From Desulfotignum sp032250905 (GTDB taxonomy: Bacteria > Desulfobacterota > Desulfobacteria > Desulfobacterales > Desulfobacteraceae), in assembly GCA_032250905.1 (NCBI GenBank), contig JAVVEQ010000004.1:62001-126000 (forward strand): DNA of 64,000 bases, read 5' to 3'. Every line of letters begins with the position of its first letter. Position 1 is the first letter of the stretch. Position numbers and translations under genes: made by a program. Positions 17,840-27,411 of the stretch are shown here, piece after piece. The notes under the pieces are model-generated. The model worked only from the letters and a program-made list of their open reading frames with translations, did not search any database and was not told the origin of the DNA.

Positions 17840-18664
17840 ATGACCACGAAGGAATTTGACTTCAAAGACTATATTCGAAGCCGGTTTTTCCCCCATATCT
17901 GGTGTCCGGGCTGCGGCCACGGCATTGTTCTCGGCTCTCTGCTGCGTGCGGTTCACGAGCTGGGTCTGGACAAAAACGAAATAGTCATGACCTCGGGCAT
18001 TGGGTGCTCTTCCCGTATTTCCGGATATGTGGATTTCCACTCCCTGCACACCATCCACGGACGGGCCCTGACTTTTGCCACCGGTGTCAAACTGGCCAAA
18101 CCCGGCATCACCGCCATTGTACCCATGGGGGATGGCGATGCCCTGGCCATCGGCGGCAATCATTTCATCCATGCAGCCAGACGAAACATCGATATCACAG
18201 CCATTGTCATGAACAACCGGATTTACGGCATGACCGGAGGACAGTTCTCCCCGTTGTCCGGGATTGGCAAAAAAGCCACCACCGCACCGTATTCCACCAT
18301 TGACAACCATTTTGACGTGGTGGAGCTGGCAAAGAGCGCAGGCGCCAGTTTCGTGGCAAGATCCACTGTCTTCCATGCCACCGAATGCAAGGACGTGTTG
18401 AAAAAAGCCATTGCCCACAAAGGGTTTTCCGTGGTGGAAATTTTATCCCAGTGCCCCACCTATTTCGGACGGAAAAACAAGGAAGGGGATGCGGTACAGA
18501 TGATGGAGGCATTCAAAACCAATACCGTCAAGATCGGGTCCAAAAAACTGGAAGTCAACCCGGACCTGATTCAGCGGGGTATTTTTGTGGAAAACACCCA
18601 GAAAGCCGAATACTGTGAAGCATATGACCAAATCATCGAGATCGCAATGAAAGGAAACGCATAA
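17840..18664 (+). CDS. korB: 2-oxoacid:ferredoxin oxidoreductase beta subunit (thiamine diphosphate-binding)
   Basis: 274 aa. The opening WCPGCGHGIVL and the ThDP/Mg2+ motif GDGDALAIGG with MNNRIYGMTGGQ downstream identify the catalytic beta subunit. The length is standard. Stop and korC start overlap by one base, consistent with tight operon expression. Confidence 0.95.
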   Translation: MTTKEFDFKDYIRSRFFPHIWCPGCGHGIVLGSLLRAVHELGLDKNEIVMTSGIGCSSRISGYVDFHSLHTIHGRALTFATGVKLAKPGITAIVPMGDGDALAIGGNHFIHAARRNIDITAIVMNNRIYGMTGGQFSPLSGIGKKATTAPYSTIDNHFDVVELAKSAGASFVARSTVFHATECKDVLKKAIAHKGFSVVEILSQCPTYFGRKNKEGDAVQMMEAFKTNTVKIGSKKLEVNPDLIQRGIFVENTQKAEYCEAYDQIIEIAMKGNA

Positions 18665-19209
18665 TGGAACGTTCAAGACTGGTTTTTTCCGGATCCGGCG
18701 GTCAGGGGGTGATCACGGCAGCCATCATCCTTGCCAAAGCGGCGGTGATCTTTGAAGGCAAAAACGCCACCCAGTCACAGAGTTACGGCGCTGCAGCCCG
18801 GGGAGGTGCCACCCGAAGTGATGTGCTCATTTCCGAGTCGGACATCTATTTTCCCAAGGTGGTCCAGCCCAATATCCTGGTGAGCCTGACCCAGGAAAGC
18901 TACAACACGTTTTCGGGGATCATCCGGCCCGGCGGCCTGTTGCTGGTGGACAGCAAATTTGTCTCCATAGAAAACAAGGTGGATGCCAAGCATATCTCTT
19001 TGCCCATGTATGAAACGGTCATGGAGAAAATCGGCAAACCCATCGTGTTCAATATCTGCATGCTGGGAGCGTTGCTGGGTGCCACCCGTCTTGTCCGGGG
19101 AGAATCCATACTCAAGGTACTGCAAACCACGATCCCCAAGGATTTCATGGAAATGAACAAAACCGCCCTGGAACTGGGAATCAACATGGGAGAATCCGCG
19201 GTTAACTGA
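18664..19209 (+). CDS. korC: 2-oxoacid:ferredoxin oxidoreductase gamma subunit
   Basis: 181 aa. GSGGQGVITAAIILAKAA at residues 10-27 and SYGAAARGGATRSDV are diagnostic of the gamma subunit that binds CoA near the active site. It completes the korDABC set. The PanP-like gene begins 14 bp downstream and may be cotranscribed. Confidence 0.94.
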   Translation: MERSRLVFSGSGGQGVITAAIILAKAAVIFEGKNATQSQSYGAAARGGATRSDVLISESDIYFPKVVQPNILVSLTQESYNTFSGIIRPGGLLLVDSKFVSIENKVDAKHISLPMYETVMEKIGKPIVFNICMLGALLGATRLVRGESILKVLQTTIPKDFMEMNKTALELGINMGESAVN

Positions 19210-19223
19210 GATTCACCGATCCC

Positions 19224-20885
19224 ATGACAGAAACGACTCCATCCAGAAACATCGCTTCAGACCTGGTGGCGGACTGGCAGACCCTCCACCGGGTCTTTAT
19301 CCGGCCTGAAGATGAAAAAAGCCGGCAGACCCTGATCAAATACATGGAGCAGATCCTGTTCGGTCTCCATGAATTTCTCAACACCCATGTGGGGGTGACC
19401 GAAGCCATCCCCCTGGCCGTTCTGGCACAATCATTCACCGACACCACAATCAACCGGGACCCGGAAAAAAAACTGGCAGATGTCATCAAAGACATCATCA
19501 ACCAGATCGCCCCCCGGGCGGTGAATGTGGCTTCACCTTATTTCATCGGCCACATGACATCGGCCATTCCGTTTTTCATGGTTCACCTCAAAGCCATTAC
19601 CGCGGCCCTGAACCAGAACCTGATCAAGCTGGAAACCTCAAAAGTGCTGTCAGTTCTGGAAAAACAGGTGCTGGCCAAGGTGCACCGCATGGTTTATACC
19701 CGGGAACCTGCTTTTTATGACACCCATGTTCAGAATGTGGACACCTGTCTGGGTCTGTTCACCAATGGCGGCACTACGGCCAATATTACGGCCCTGTGGG
19801 TGGCACGGAACCGGTGCCTTCCGGCAACAGATAAATTTGCCGGTGTGGAACAGGACGGCATGGCAGCGGCCATGAAGGCCCATGATCTGGAACGCCTGGT
19901 GGTGCTGGTGTCGGAACGGGGACATTATTCCTTGAAAAAAGCCGGTGGCGTTCTGGGTATCGGCAACAGGAATGTCATCCCTGTCAGGGTGAACCCGTAT
20001 CACCAGATCGATATGACGGAACTGACCCGGCAGGTCGAGGCGTTTGCACAGAATAAATCCATCAGGGTTGCCGCTATTGTAGGAATTGCCGGGGCCACTG
20101 AAACCGGTACCATTGACCCGCTGCCCGACATGGCTCACCTGTGCCGGATCCATGGCATTCATTTTCATGTGGATGCCGCCTGGGGAGGACCTGTGATGCT
20201 GTCAGAAAAATATGCGGGTCTGCTGGAAGGCATCAAGCAGGCGGACTCCATCACCATTGACTGCCACAAACAGTTTTACATGCCCATGAGCGCCGGCATG
20301 GTCTTTTTCAAAGACCCCACCGCTCTGGACCGGATCATTTATCATGCCGGGTATGTCAACCGCAAAGGGTCCGTGGACTTGGGAATAAAAACCCTGGAAG
20401 GGTCCAGGGAAGCCAGCTCTCTGATCCTGGACAGCGCCTTGAAAATCATGGGCTCCCAGGGGTATGCGCTGATGATCGAACACGGTATCGACACGGCACG
20501 GCTGTTTGCCGAAAAAATCAAAGCCCGGGAACAGTTTCAGCTGGTTTCGGAACCGGTCCTCAACATCCTGACCTACCGCGCCATCCCCAGGGAATTGAAA
20601 CAACACGTGGATACCGCCGTAACACCGGACCGCCGGCAGGCCATAGATGCCTGCCTGGACAGAATCAATATCGATTTACAGCGGATCCAGCGGGAAGCCG
20701 GCAAAAGTTTTGTATCCCGCACCTGCCTGAGAATCCTTCCGGATGATGCGCACACAGCGGTGGTCCTTCGGTCCGTGATCATGAATCCTTACACCGACGG
20801 CCGAATCCTGGATCAGATTCTGGATGAACAGGAAACGATTCTGCAATCGCCGGAAATTTCGAAACACCTTATGTCAGTCCGATGA
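19224..20885 (+). CDS. panP: PLP-dependent decarboxylase, probably aspartate 1-decarboxylase (PanP-like)
   Basis: 553 aa, the size of PanP. The PLP pocket includes HVDAAWGGPVML and the Schiff-base lysine in TIDCHKQFYMPMSAGMV. PanP makes beta-alanine from aspartate for pantothenate/CoA and replaces PanD in some bacteria. Glutamate decarboxylase activity is the main alternative because the fold is shared. It sits 14 bp after korC, a CoA-consuming enzyme, which is suggestive only. It converges on ilvC with a 93-bp gap, where a short GC-rich hairpin (CCGGGG/CCCCGG near 20940) lacks a T run. Confidence 0.8.
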   Translation: MTETTPSRNIASDLVADWQTLHRVFIRPEDEKSRQTLIKYMEQILFGLHEFLNTHVGVTEAIPLAVLAQSFTDTTINRDPEKKLADVIKDIINQIAPRAVNVASPYFIGHMTSAIPFFMVHLKAITAALNQNLIKLETSKVLSVLEKQVLAKVHRMVYTREPAFYDTHVQNVDTCLGLFTNGGTTANITALWVARNRCLPATDKFAGVEQDGMAAAMKAHDLERLVVLVSERGHYSLKKAGGVLGIGNRNVIPVRVNPYHQIDMTELTRQVEAFAQNKSIRVAAIVGIAGATETGTIDPLPDMAHLCRIHGIHFHVDAAWGGPVMLSEKYAGLLEGIKQADSITIDCHKQFYMPMSAGMVFFKDPTALDRIIYHAGYVNRKGSVDLGIKTLEGSREASSLILDSALKIMGSQGYALMIEHGIDTARLFAEKIKAREQFQLVSEPVLNILTYRAIPRELKQHVDTAVTPDRRQAIDACLDRINIDLQRIQREAGKSFVSRTCLRILPDDAHTAVVLRSVIMNPYTDGRILDQILDEQETILQSPEISKHLMSVR

Positions 20886-20978
20886 CCTTCTACTAACTGT
20901 CTTTGCTTCCCATCGCATACCTGTGGAAAACCAGGCTGCCCGGGGGTAGAACCCCGGAAAGACCGCCGGGTGCCGCCA

Positions 20979-22451
20979 TCAGAAAATGGGTCTCATGGCT
21001 CCCATAAATGTCCGCAGTTTTTTGCCCACCTGTTCCACGGACGTGGACCGGATGGCTTCGTTCACCTGGATCAGCCGGATGTTGTCCACGCCGGTGTCCT
21101 TGACATCCAGACCTTTGCCGATCACATCCGTATCAATGGTGGCCATAAATTCTTTGAGCATGGGCACCGCGCTGTGATTGAAAAGGTAACACCCGTATTC
21201 CGCCGTATCCGAGATGACCACATTCATTTCATACAATTTTTTCCGGGCAATAAGATTGGCAATCAAAGGCACTTCATGCAAAGATTCATAATATGCGGAT
21301 TCTTCAACAATACCGGCGGAAACCATGGTATCATAGGCCAGTTCCACCCCGGCCTTCACCATGGCAACCATGAGAATCCCGTGATCAAAATAGGTCTGTT
21401 CAGACAGTTCAGCTTCCTGGGACACGGCAGTTTCAAAAGGGGTCTCAGCTGTCTGAGACCGCCATGTCAAGAGATCGGCGTCATCATTGGCCCAGTCCCT
21501 CATCATGGTTTCTGAGAACTTGCCGGACATGATGTCATCCATATGCCGATTGAACAACGGCGTCAGAATCTTTTTGAGCTGCTCGCTCAACTCATAGGCC
21601 CGGATCCTGGCCGGGTTGGACAATCGATCCATCATGTTGGTGATGCCACCGTGTTTCAGGGCTTCAGTGATCGTTTCCCACCCAAACTGAACCAGTCGGG
21701 AGGCATAGCCTTCATCCATGCCTTTTTCCATCATCTTGTCAAAGCACAGCAGTGATCCGGCCTGAAGCATACCGCACAAAATGGTCTGTTCACCCATCAG
21801 ATCTGATTTTACCTCCGCCACAAACGAAGATTCCAGGACCCCGGCCCGATGACCGCCGGTGGCTGCAGCATAAGCTTTAGCCAGTTCCAGCCCCTCACCC
21901 CGGGGATCGTTTTCCCGATGGACCGCAATCAATGTGGGAACACCGAATCCACGTTTGTATTCTTCCCTGACTTCGGTTCCGGGCGATTTGGGCGCCACCA
22001 TGATCACGGTCAGGTCTTCCCTTATCCTCATGCCCTCTTCCACAATATTGAATCCATGGGAATAAGACAGACAGGCATTTTTCTTCATCAACGGCATGAT
22101 GGCATTCACCACCGATGTGTGCTGTTTGTCCGGGGTCAGGTTGATCACCAGATCGGCAGATGGCAGCAACCGCTCATAGGTGTCGACCTCAAATCCATGA
22201 TCGGTGGCGTTTTTCCAGGACTGTCGTTTCTCGGCAATGGCACCGCTCCGCAGCGCATAGAATACATTCAGGCCGGAATCTCTCAGATTCAGTCCCTGAT
22301 GCAGCCCCTGGGCGCCGCAGCCAACAATCACGATTTTTTTGCCTTTCAATACTTCCACACCGGAAAATTCCGAGGTATCCATAAACCGGCATTTGGATAA
22401 TTCCGCCAGTTGCAGCCGCAAGGGCAGGGTGTTAAAATAATTGTTTCCCAT
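20979..22451 (-). CDS. ilvC: Ketol-acid reductoisomerase, class II (long form)
   Basis: 490 aa, the long E. coli-type form. The Rossmann motif VGCGAQGLHQGLNLRDSG lies at about residues 44-61, and the duplicated C-terminal knotted domain accounts for the length. It converts acetolactate to dihydroxyisovalerate with NADPH in valine/isoleucine/leucine synthesis. AGGAGAGAAGAAAG precedes the ATG. ilvN is 32 kb away, so the pathway is dispersed. Confidence 0.96.
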   Translation of the reverse strand: MGNNYFNTLPLRLQLAELSKCRFMDTSEFSGVEVLKGKKIVIVGCGAQGLHQGLNLRDSGLNVFYALRSGAIAEKRQSWKNATDHGFEVDTYERLLPSADLVINLTPDKQHTSVVNAIMPLMKKNACLSYSHGFNIVEEGMRIREDLTVIMVAPKSPGTEVREEYKRGFGVPTLIAVHRENDPRGEGLELAKAYAAATGGHRAGVLESSFVAEVKSDLMGEQTILCGMLQAGSLLCFDKMMEKGMDEGYASRLVQFGWETITEALKHGGITNMMDRLSNPARIRAYELSEQLKKILTPLFNRHMDDIMSGKFSETMMRDWANDDADLLTWRSQTAETPFETAVSQEAELSEQTYFDHGILMVAMVKAGVELAYDTMVSAGIVEESAYYESLHEVPLIANLIARKKLYEMNVVISDTAEYGCYLFNHSAVPMLKEFMATIDTDVIGKGLDVKDTGVDNIRLIQVNEAIRSTSVEQVGKKLRTFMGAMRPIF

Positions 22452-22626
22452 CTTTCTTCTCTCCTGATATGCTGTTATTTCATTGGTTGATCTCGGTTAA
22501 CGGCCCATTCTGATTTATTTTAAAAATCGCGTCAAACAGTTGAATATGGAAATATATCATGATTCAGGTTTAAAAAAAATCCCAAAAAAGGAACCGGGTA
22601 CCCGATATCAAAGCAAAGGGCGGGAG

Positions 22627-24741
22627 TCAGGATGACAGCCGGAAATTGGGCCGCTCAAAGGTTTCCACCGCGACCGGGCCCAGGGCGGTCTGCCGGATCC
22701 GGACCGTTTTCGCCCGGGCTTTTTCCACATTTTCCAAAGGAATTTTGTGGGTTTTATACCAGGAATCCGGATTTTCCAGAAATTTCAGAAAGATCTGAGC
22801 CGCATCCTGCGCCGTGTTGCATGAATGGATCAGTCGGGGCATAAAAGCAGGTCCATATTTTTTTTCAGCTATTTTCAGGGTCTGTTTCTGGGCATGGTCC
22901 CAGAGATTGTCCGGGTCCATCAGGATAACTGGGGTCAGGGGATTTTCATGCAGCTTCATGGAAGTAATGGTAATGGCCAGTTCTTCCGAGCTGCCATACC
23001 CTCCAGTATTGACCACCGGCAGGTTGCTCAGTTTCTGTATATGGTCCTGCCGTGCCAGGCGCAATCCTTCATTGTATTTGATCAGACCGTCGCAGGTGGT
23101 CAAAGAGGCCTGATTCTCCCCTTCCAGATCAATGGCAATGCCCACGCTCATGAGGTTGTGCTGCCGGGCCAGATCATTGGCCTCTTTCATGAGCCCGGGG
23201 CCTCCGCCGTGCACGATGCCCATTTCATATCCGAGCTTCGGGGCCAGCTGATTGATCAGATCGATGGTGAGCCGGTTGTCCGCTTCACTGGTATGGGACC
23301 CGTAAAAAGCGAACCAGTAACGGACCCGGTCAAACCGGTCCCGGTCATCCGGTTCCATGAAACACCCGTGGTAAAAACTGTAAAGTTTGTCAATGTCCGG
23401 ATCATACCGCAGAAATTCACACCCGGCATGTTCCTGATGGGTCAGGCGTATCATCCTTTTGACATACTCATCGGCAAAGGACGGATTGTCCCTTTGAATG
23501 AGAAAGGTGCGCAATCCGCTGGTTCTCAAGGCATCCACCACATCCATGTCCGGAAATTCCCGGCCGATAAACACCCGGGAATTCACCCCACCCAGCACGG
23601 ACAGTTTTTCCAGAGTGTTTTTGAATTCCCCGTTTGCCTTTTCCGGCATTCGGGGCGGATTCTTACGAAACGTGGAGGCCAGAATGGCGTTACGGATAAT
23701 CTCCAGCTGTGCCTGGCCGAGAGGATCCAGGGCTTTGGGAATGGGGATGAAATTGGCTTTGTTCAAGATCATACCCAGGTCCGTGTCATGCATGGCGGAA
23801 AACAGGTTGGCGATCTCCGCATTGGTGAGCAGATCACTGAGACGGTACCCTTCCTTGACCTTGATTTTCTCCAGGGGCACGGTCAATGGATTTTTAGCCC
23901 TGAAAAACCGGACCCGGATTCGAACATCTTTCAAGGAAACCGCATGGGTGCCGAAATTGTACAGTTCCACCTGGCGGTCCCTGAAAGTTCTGAACGGATC
24001 CAGAACCCGGGCCGGAAGATGCTCAATCTTTGCCGTTTCCGGATCTGTGATGGCGTCGATGATGCCGTAGATATCTCCCAACGAAATTTTGATGGCACCC
24101 ACAAACAGGTCATTGGGGCTGAGCGTTGTATTGTCGAGGTCCAGAGACATCCGAGAACGGATCGTATTGAGTGCACTGCGCCCTTTTTTGATCACCGCGT
24201 TGATGCCGGTCGAAGTAATGGCATGGGGCTCAAAACAGTATTGATACGGCTCCAGTTCCATGGCGATATAATCACAGGCATGACCGGTATCCGGGTCGAT
24301 TTCCTGCCGGATCTCAAACCCTTCATAGTAGCCTTTACCAGTCTTTTTCCCCACAAACAGGCGCTTGTGCAGGTAATGGCGGACATCCTTGATCCGCAAT
24401 TCAGGATCCATGATTGCCAGGCGCCCGATCTCATCCCCTGTTTTGAAAAGGTCCAGGGCGTTGCCCAGCAACGGGTTCAGATTTTGAAGCCGGCCCTCCA
24501 CAAAGATATCAGATTCTTCCACCACGGGTTCGGCCCCGTCGGCCAGATCGGTCTTGATGCCGATCTGGGCGTTGCCGCTCCGCCCGGTGAACAAATAGGG
24601 TTTGCCTTCTCTGATGGCAGACCGGATATAGTCGGATACCAGGGGAAAATGAAACCGGGCGGACAGAATCCCGCTGCTTTCTTCCCGTTCATTCATACCG
24701 GCAATATATCCGTCCGGGCTGATAATCTGAAAAATCTGCAT
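22627..24741 (-). CDS. LOG-family (TIGR00730-like) protein with a ~380-residue N-terminal extension
   Basis: 704 aa from the ATG at 24741, chosen because GAGGAG stands 6 bases upstream; an earlier in-frame ATG at 24780 lacks such a site. The C-terminal half is a Rossmann-like LOG domain with HGGGPGLMKEAN (about 511) and NTGGYGSSEE (about 578). The usual cytokinin-riboside phosphorylase motif PGGxGTxxE is altered to TGGYGSSEE. The N-terminal half (~380 residues) is soluble and not recognised. LOG proteins cleave nucleoside monophosphates. The extension and altered motif make the activity uncertain. Confidence 0.75.
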   Translation of the reverse strand: MQIFQIISPDGYIAGMNEREESSGILSARFHFPLVSDYIRSAIREGKPYLFTGRSGNAQIGIKTDLADGAEPVVEESDIFVEGRLQNLNPLLGNALDLFKTGDEIGRLAIMDPELRIKDVRHYLHKRLFVGKKTGKGYYEGFEIRQEIDPDTGHACDYIAMELEPYQYCFEPHAITSTGINAVIKKGRSALNTIRSRMSLDLDNTTLSPNDLFVGAIKISLGDIYGIIDAITDPETAKIEHLPARVLDPFRTFRDRQVELYNFGTHAVSLKDVRIRVRFFRAKNPLTVPLEKIKVKEGYRLSDLLTNAEIANLFSAMHDTDLGMILNKANFIPIPKALDPLGQAQLEIIRNAILASTFRKNPPRMPEKANGEFKNTLEKLSVLGGVNSRVFIGREFPDMDVVDALRTSGLRTFLIQRDNPSFADEYVKRMIRLTHQEHAGCEFLRYDPDIDKLYSFYHGCFMEPDDRDRFDRVRYWFAFYGSHTSEADNRLTIDLINQLAPKLGYEMGIVHGGGPGLMKEANDLARQHNLMSVGIAIDLEGENQASLTTCDGLIKYNEGLRLARQDHIQKLSNLPVVNTGGYGSSEELAITITSMKLHENPLTPVILMDPDNLWDHAQKQTLKIAEKKYGPAFMPRLIHSCNTAQDAAQIFLKFLENPDSWYKTHKIPLENVEKARAKTVRIRQTALGPVAVETFERPNFRLSS

Positions 24742-24868
24742 TTTTTCTCCTCTAAAGTGGACTGTCATCCTTTTTGACACAGGGCCCCGGTCAAGTCAAG
24801 CATTTGTCCGATAGCAAAGCCGGCATGGCATTCCGAAAGCCCCGACAGTTCGCCAGCCGGACATTTGT

Positions 24869-25725
24869 TCAACCGGGATACCCGGTGATCTTACGGATCT
24901 GGGCATACAGGGGCGAAAGCGCAGGATACATTTTCCGGTAGACCCGTTCCTACAGCTGCCGGTATATGGCGGCATGGACCGGATCCGGTTTAAACACGGT
25001 TTTTGCCTGGATCATTTGCCTTGCCGCCGCAGCAATATCCGGATAGAACCCAATGCCTTTGGCCGTAATAATGGCAGCTCCCAGACCACTGGTTTCATGC
25101 GTATGGCCCCGGGTCATGGGCAGATTAAAAATATCCGCCGCAATCTGGCAGATCTGCCCGCTCTGGGAGGCCCCGCCGGACACCACAGCTCTTTCCACCC
25201 GTATCCCGGATTTCTTCTCAATCTTTTCCCTGCCCTCCAGCAGAGCAAACCCCAATCCTTCAATCACTGCCCGGTATACATGATCCCGTTCATGCACATC
25301 TTGCATTTGCCCAGGGCATGATTCTCTTTGAGAATATTCCCCAGTACCGGTATCATATATCCCAACCGCAGCACACCGGTCCTGCCCGAGCCCGGGTCCG
25401 CCCGACGCTGATCCATCCAGGTGATGGCCGGCCTGAGCACCCGTCCCTGACGGTCCAGGTTCACCAGGGTGTTGCGTAACATGGTCACACCGATGCCGGA
25501 GATAGTGTCAAAAAACTGCGGGGCGGTCTGTTTCAGTTTCCGGCACGCCGTCTTCAGGCTCTGCCAGTAGATGTCGGGATCCTGCTCAGCCCGGCCCGGC
25601 CCGGGACTGATACAGGGCGGATAGCATTCTTTCACCCGGGCCAGCATTTCGCCATCCAAATCAAAAATCATGGCCCGCAGGCTCTGGGTACCGCAATCAA
25701 CAGCCAGGATATACCGGTCTCTCAT
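24869..25725 (-). pseudogene. Decayed FGGY-family carbohydrate kinase
   Basis: The N-terminal part (25725 downwards) reads YILAVDCGTQSLRAMIFD, a typical FGGY phosphate motif, through ITWMDQRRAD. The C-terminal part (25306 downwards, another frame) reads VYRAVIEGLGFALLEG then VSGGASQSG. A TAG stop interrupts it at about 24952, after which ERVYRKMYPALSPLY continues in frame to TGA at 24869. The gene is about 285 codons instead of ~500, so ~200 central codons are gone, with a frameshift at the junction and a nonsense codon. It probably once phosphorylated a sugar or polyol. Confidence 0.85.
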
Positions 25726-25977
25726 CAGACTCCTCTGGTTTTAGGGTCAGGCCGAAGGACCTGTCGGGCAGTGTTGCTCTCTGTTAAACCAGATCAACAG
25801 GTTTTATTCAAGACCAAAATCAATGGACCGGTTTCAGCAGGTGCTTGACCCCTTGAATCCTGCCATACCTGTCCGGCGCATGCTTTTTAATCCGATAACA
25901 TTGATTTCTGTTTTCAAACCCCACTCCCGATGATATGATTTCCAGCTTATCAATCACCCGAAATGCTGGAGTTGCAA

Positions 25978-26382
25978 ATGAATACGGAAATCAAAATCAG
26001 AGGATATCACACCGATCTGTACCAGCACGTAAACAATGCCAGGTATCTGGAGTTTCTGGAGGAAGCCCGGTGGCAGCTGTTTGAAGATCATCTTGACCTG
26101 GAGATGTTTATGCGGGGCGATTTTTTGTTCTTTGTTGTCAACATCAACATCTCCTACCGCAGCCCGGCCCGGGTGGGAGACATCGTCCGGGTCCGGTCCG
26201 GACTCAGGAAAATCGGTAACAAAAGCGCGGTCATCCGGCAGCAGATCGTGAACAAGGCCTCCGGCAGCATTTGCGTGGACGCGGATGTTACATTTGTGAT
26301 CGCCGATACCGGGGGCCGTCCCCTGAAGCTGGAAGCAGACCTCAAGGAGATACTGTTGCAGATCCCTTTGTTTGATGTGTGA
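25978..26382 (+). CDS. 4-hydroxybenzoyl-CoA thioesterase-fold (YbgC/FadM-like) acyl-CoA thioesterase
   Basis: 134 aa hot-dog-fold protein. TDLYQHVNNARYLEFLEEAR near the N-terminus carries the family's catalytic region (aspartate and HVNN). The start at 25978 is preferred over 25963 because GGAG lies 6 bases before it. It probably hydrolyses acyl-CoA; the substrate is unknown. A possible small ORF overlaps its stop, then a terminator hairpin follows. The 252-bp gap upstream (25726-25977) shows no clear feature. Confidence 0.85.
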   Translation: MNTEIKIRGYHTDLYQHVNNARYLEFLEEARWQLFEDHLDLEMFMRGDFLFFVVNINISYRSPARVGDIVRVRSGLRKIGNKSAVIRQQIVNKASGSICVDADVTFVIADTGGRPLKLEADLKEILLQIPLFDV

Positions 26383-26477
26383 TCCTGAAATTACAGTTGA
26401 CGGGATTTCTGGACTGCGCGGATACACGGGCCAGACTGGGAGGCCGGAACTGGAAACTGGAAGGGATTGAGGCGTAA
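26379..26477 (+). CDS. Possible 32-residue coupled small ORF
   Basis: GTG at 26379 overlaps the thioesterase stop (GTGA), and the frame runs to TAA at 26475-26477, just before the terminator stem at 26480. The reading includes GFLDCADTRARLGGRNW. It could be a leftover C-terminus of a lost gene or chance; no family is recognised. Confidence 0.22.
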   Translation: MILKLQLTGFLDCADTRARLGGRNWKLEGIEA

Positions 26478-26479
26478 CT

Positions 26480-26520
26480 AGAATCCCCTCGCCCTTGAAG
26501 GATTCGGAAGAGGGGATTCT
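26480..26520. terminator. Bidirectional terminator-like hairpin between thioesterase and tupA
   Basis: Perfect 11-bp arms AGAATCCCCTC (26480-26490) and GAGGGGATTCT (26510-26520), separated by 19 bases, sit between converging genes. T/A runs are short (AAAT follows on the plus strand), so termination strength is uncertain. Confidence 0.55.
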
Positions 26521-26538
26521 AAATCAATACGGGATAAG

Positions 26539-27366
26539 TTACCTGGCATTGGGGATGAACAGGGTTTTGTCCAGCAGCTTGAATGCGCCGATCATGTTCT
26601 GTGCCTTTTCACCGGTGATCCAGTCTGAAAACTGCTGGGCGGCATTGAAATTGACGTTTTGGCAGCGATCCGGATTCACGGCCATGACACTGTACTGGTT
26701 CTTTAAAGTATCATCGCCTTCCACCAGAATCTTCAATATCGGGTTTCCTTTGGCCGTGTTTTCATATTTGATGTAGGTGCCACGGTCCGTCAGGGTGTAG
26801 GCATTTTTTTCACCGGCCATATTGATGGTGGCCAGCATGCCCTGCCCGGCCTGGACATACCAGGCTTCGGTTTCCGGGATGGGAAGTCCGGCGGATTGCC
26901 ACAAAGCCAGTTCTTTTTTGTGGGTGCCTGAATTATCTCCCCGGCTGATAAAACCTGCCTGACCTGCCTTGATATTTTTCAATGCCGTGCTGACGGAACT
27001 GCCTTTAATATTTGCCGGATCCGATGCCGGACCGATGATCACGAAATCATTGTACATGATTTCCCGGCGGTCGAGTCCGAATCCGCTCGCGACGAACTGC
27101 TTTTCCGCTGCCGGCGCATGGACCATCAACACATCCACATCGCAGTTTTCACCCAGTTTCAGCGCTTTGCCCGTTCCTGTGGCCACCCATTTCAATTCGA
27201 TCCCTGTATCCTTTGTAAATTCCGGGGCCAGATATTCCAGAAGACCGGTATTGTCGGTACTGGTGGTGGTCGCCATCATCAGACCCCGTGAAGAATCGCC
27301 TGTAGCCGGGGTGATGAACAAACAAAAAAACATCGCGACCACAATGAGTTTGATCAGAAATTTCAT
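26539..27366 (-). CDS. tupA: Tungstate-binding ABC transporter substrate-binding protein
   Basis: 275 aa. A signal peptide (hydrophobic residues ~5-20, ending PATG) exports it. The oxyanion signature TTTSTDNTGLLEYLAPEF just after it and SRGDNSGTHKKEL are typical of TupA rather than ModA. It captures tungstate for import. No tupB permease or tupC ATPase adjoins it; the gene stands alone, so the partners are elsewhere or lost. Two ATAACCA-type repeats lie upstream at 27412-27423 and 27461-27472. Confidence 0.88.
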   Translation of the reverse strand: MKFLIKLIVVAMFFCLFITPATGDSSRGLMMATTTSTDNTGLLEYLAPEFTKDTGIELKWVATGTGKALKLGENCDVDVLMVHAPAAEKQFVASGFGLDRREIMYNDFVIIGPASDPANIKGSSVSTALKNIKAGQAGFISRGDNSGTHKKELALWQSAGLPIPETEAWYVQAGQGMLATINMAGEKNAYTLTDRGTYIKYENTAKGNPILKILVEGDDTLKNQYSVMAVNPDRCQNVNFNAAQQFSDWITGEKAQNMIGAFKLLDKTLFIPNAR

Positions 27367-27411
27367 ACGGCTCTCTCCTTCTTGGTTAAATTTATGATTT
27401 ATAAAAGAATT

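Noticed and set aside
20935..20960. Hairpin between panP and ilvC as a terminator
   Set aside because: CCGGGG/CCCCGG stem is only 6 bp with no T run on either strand.
22825..24777. 650-residue plus-strand ORF
   Set aside because: Antisense shadow of the LOG-family gene; no recognisable motif.
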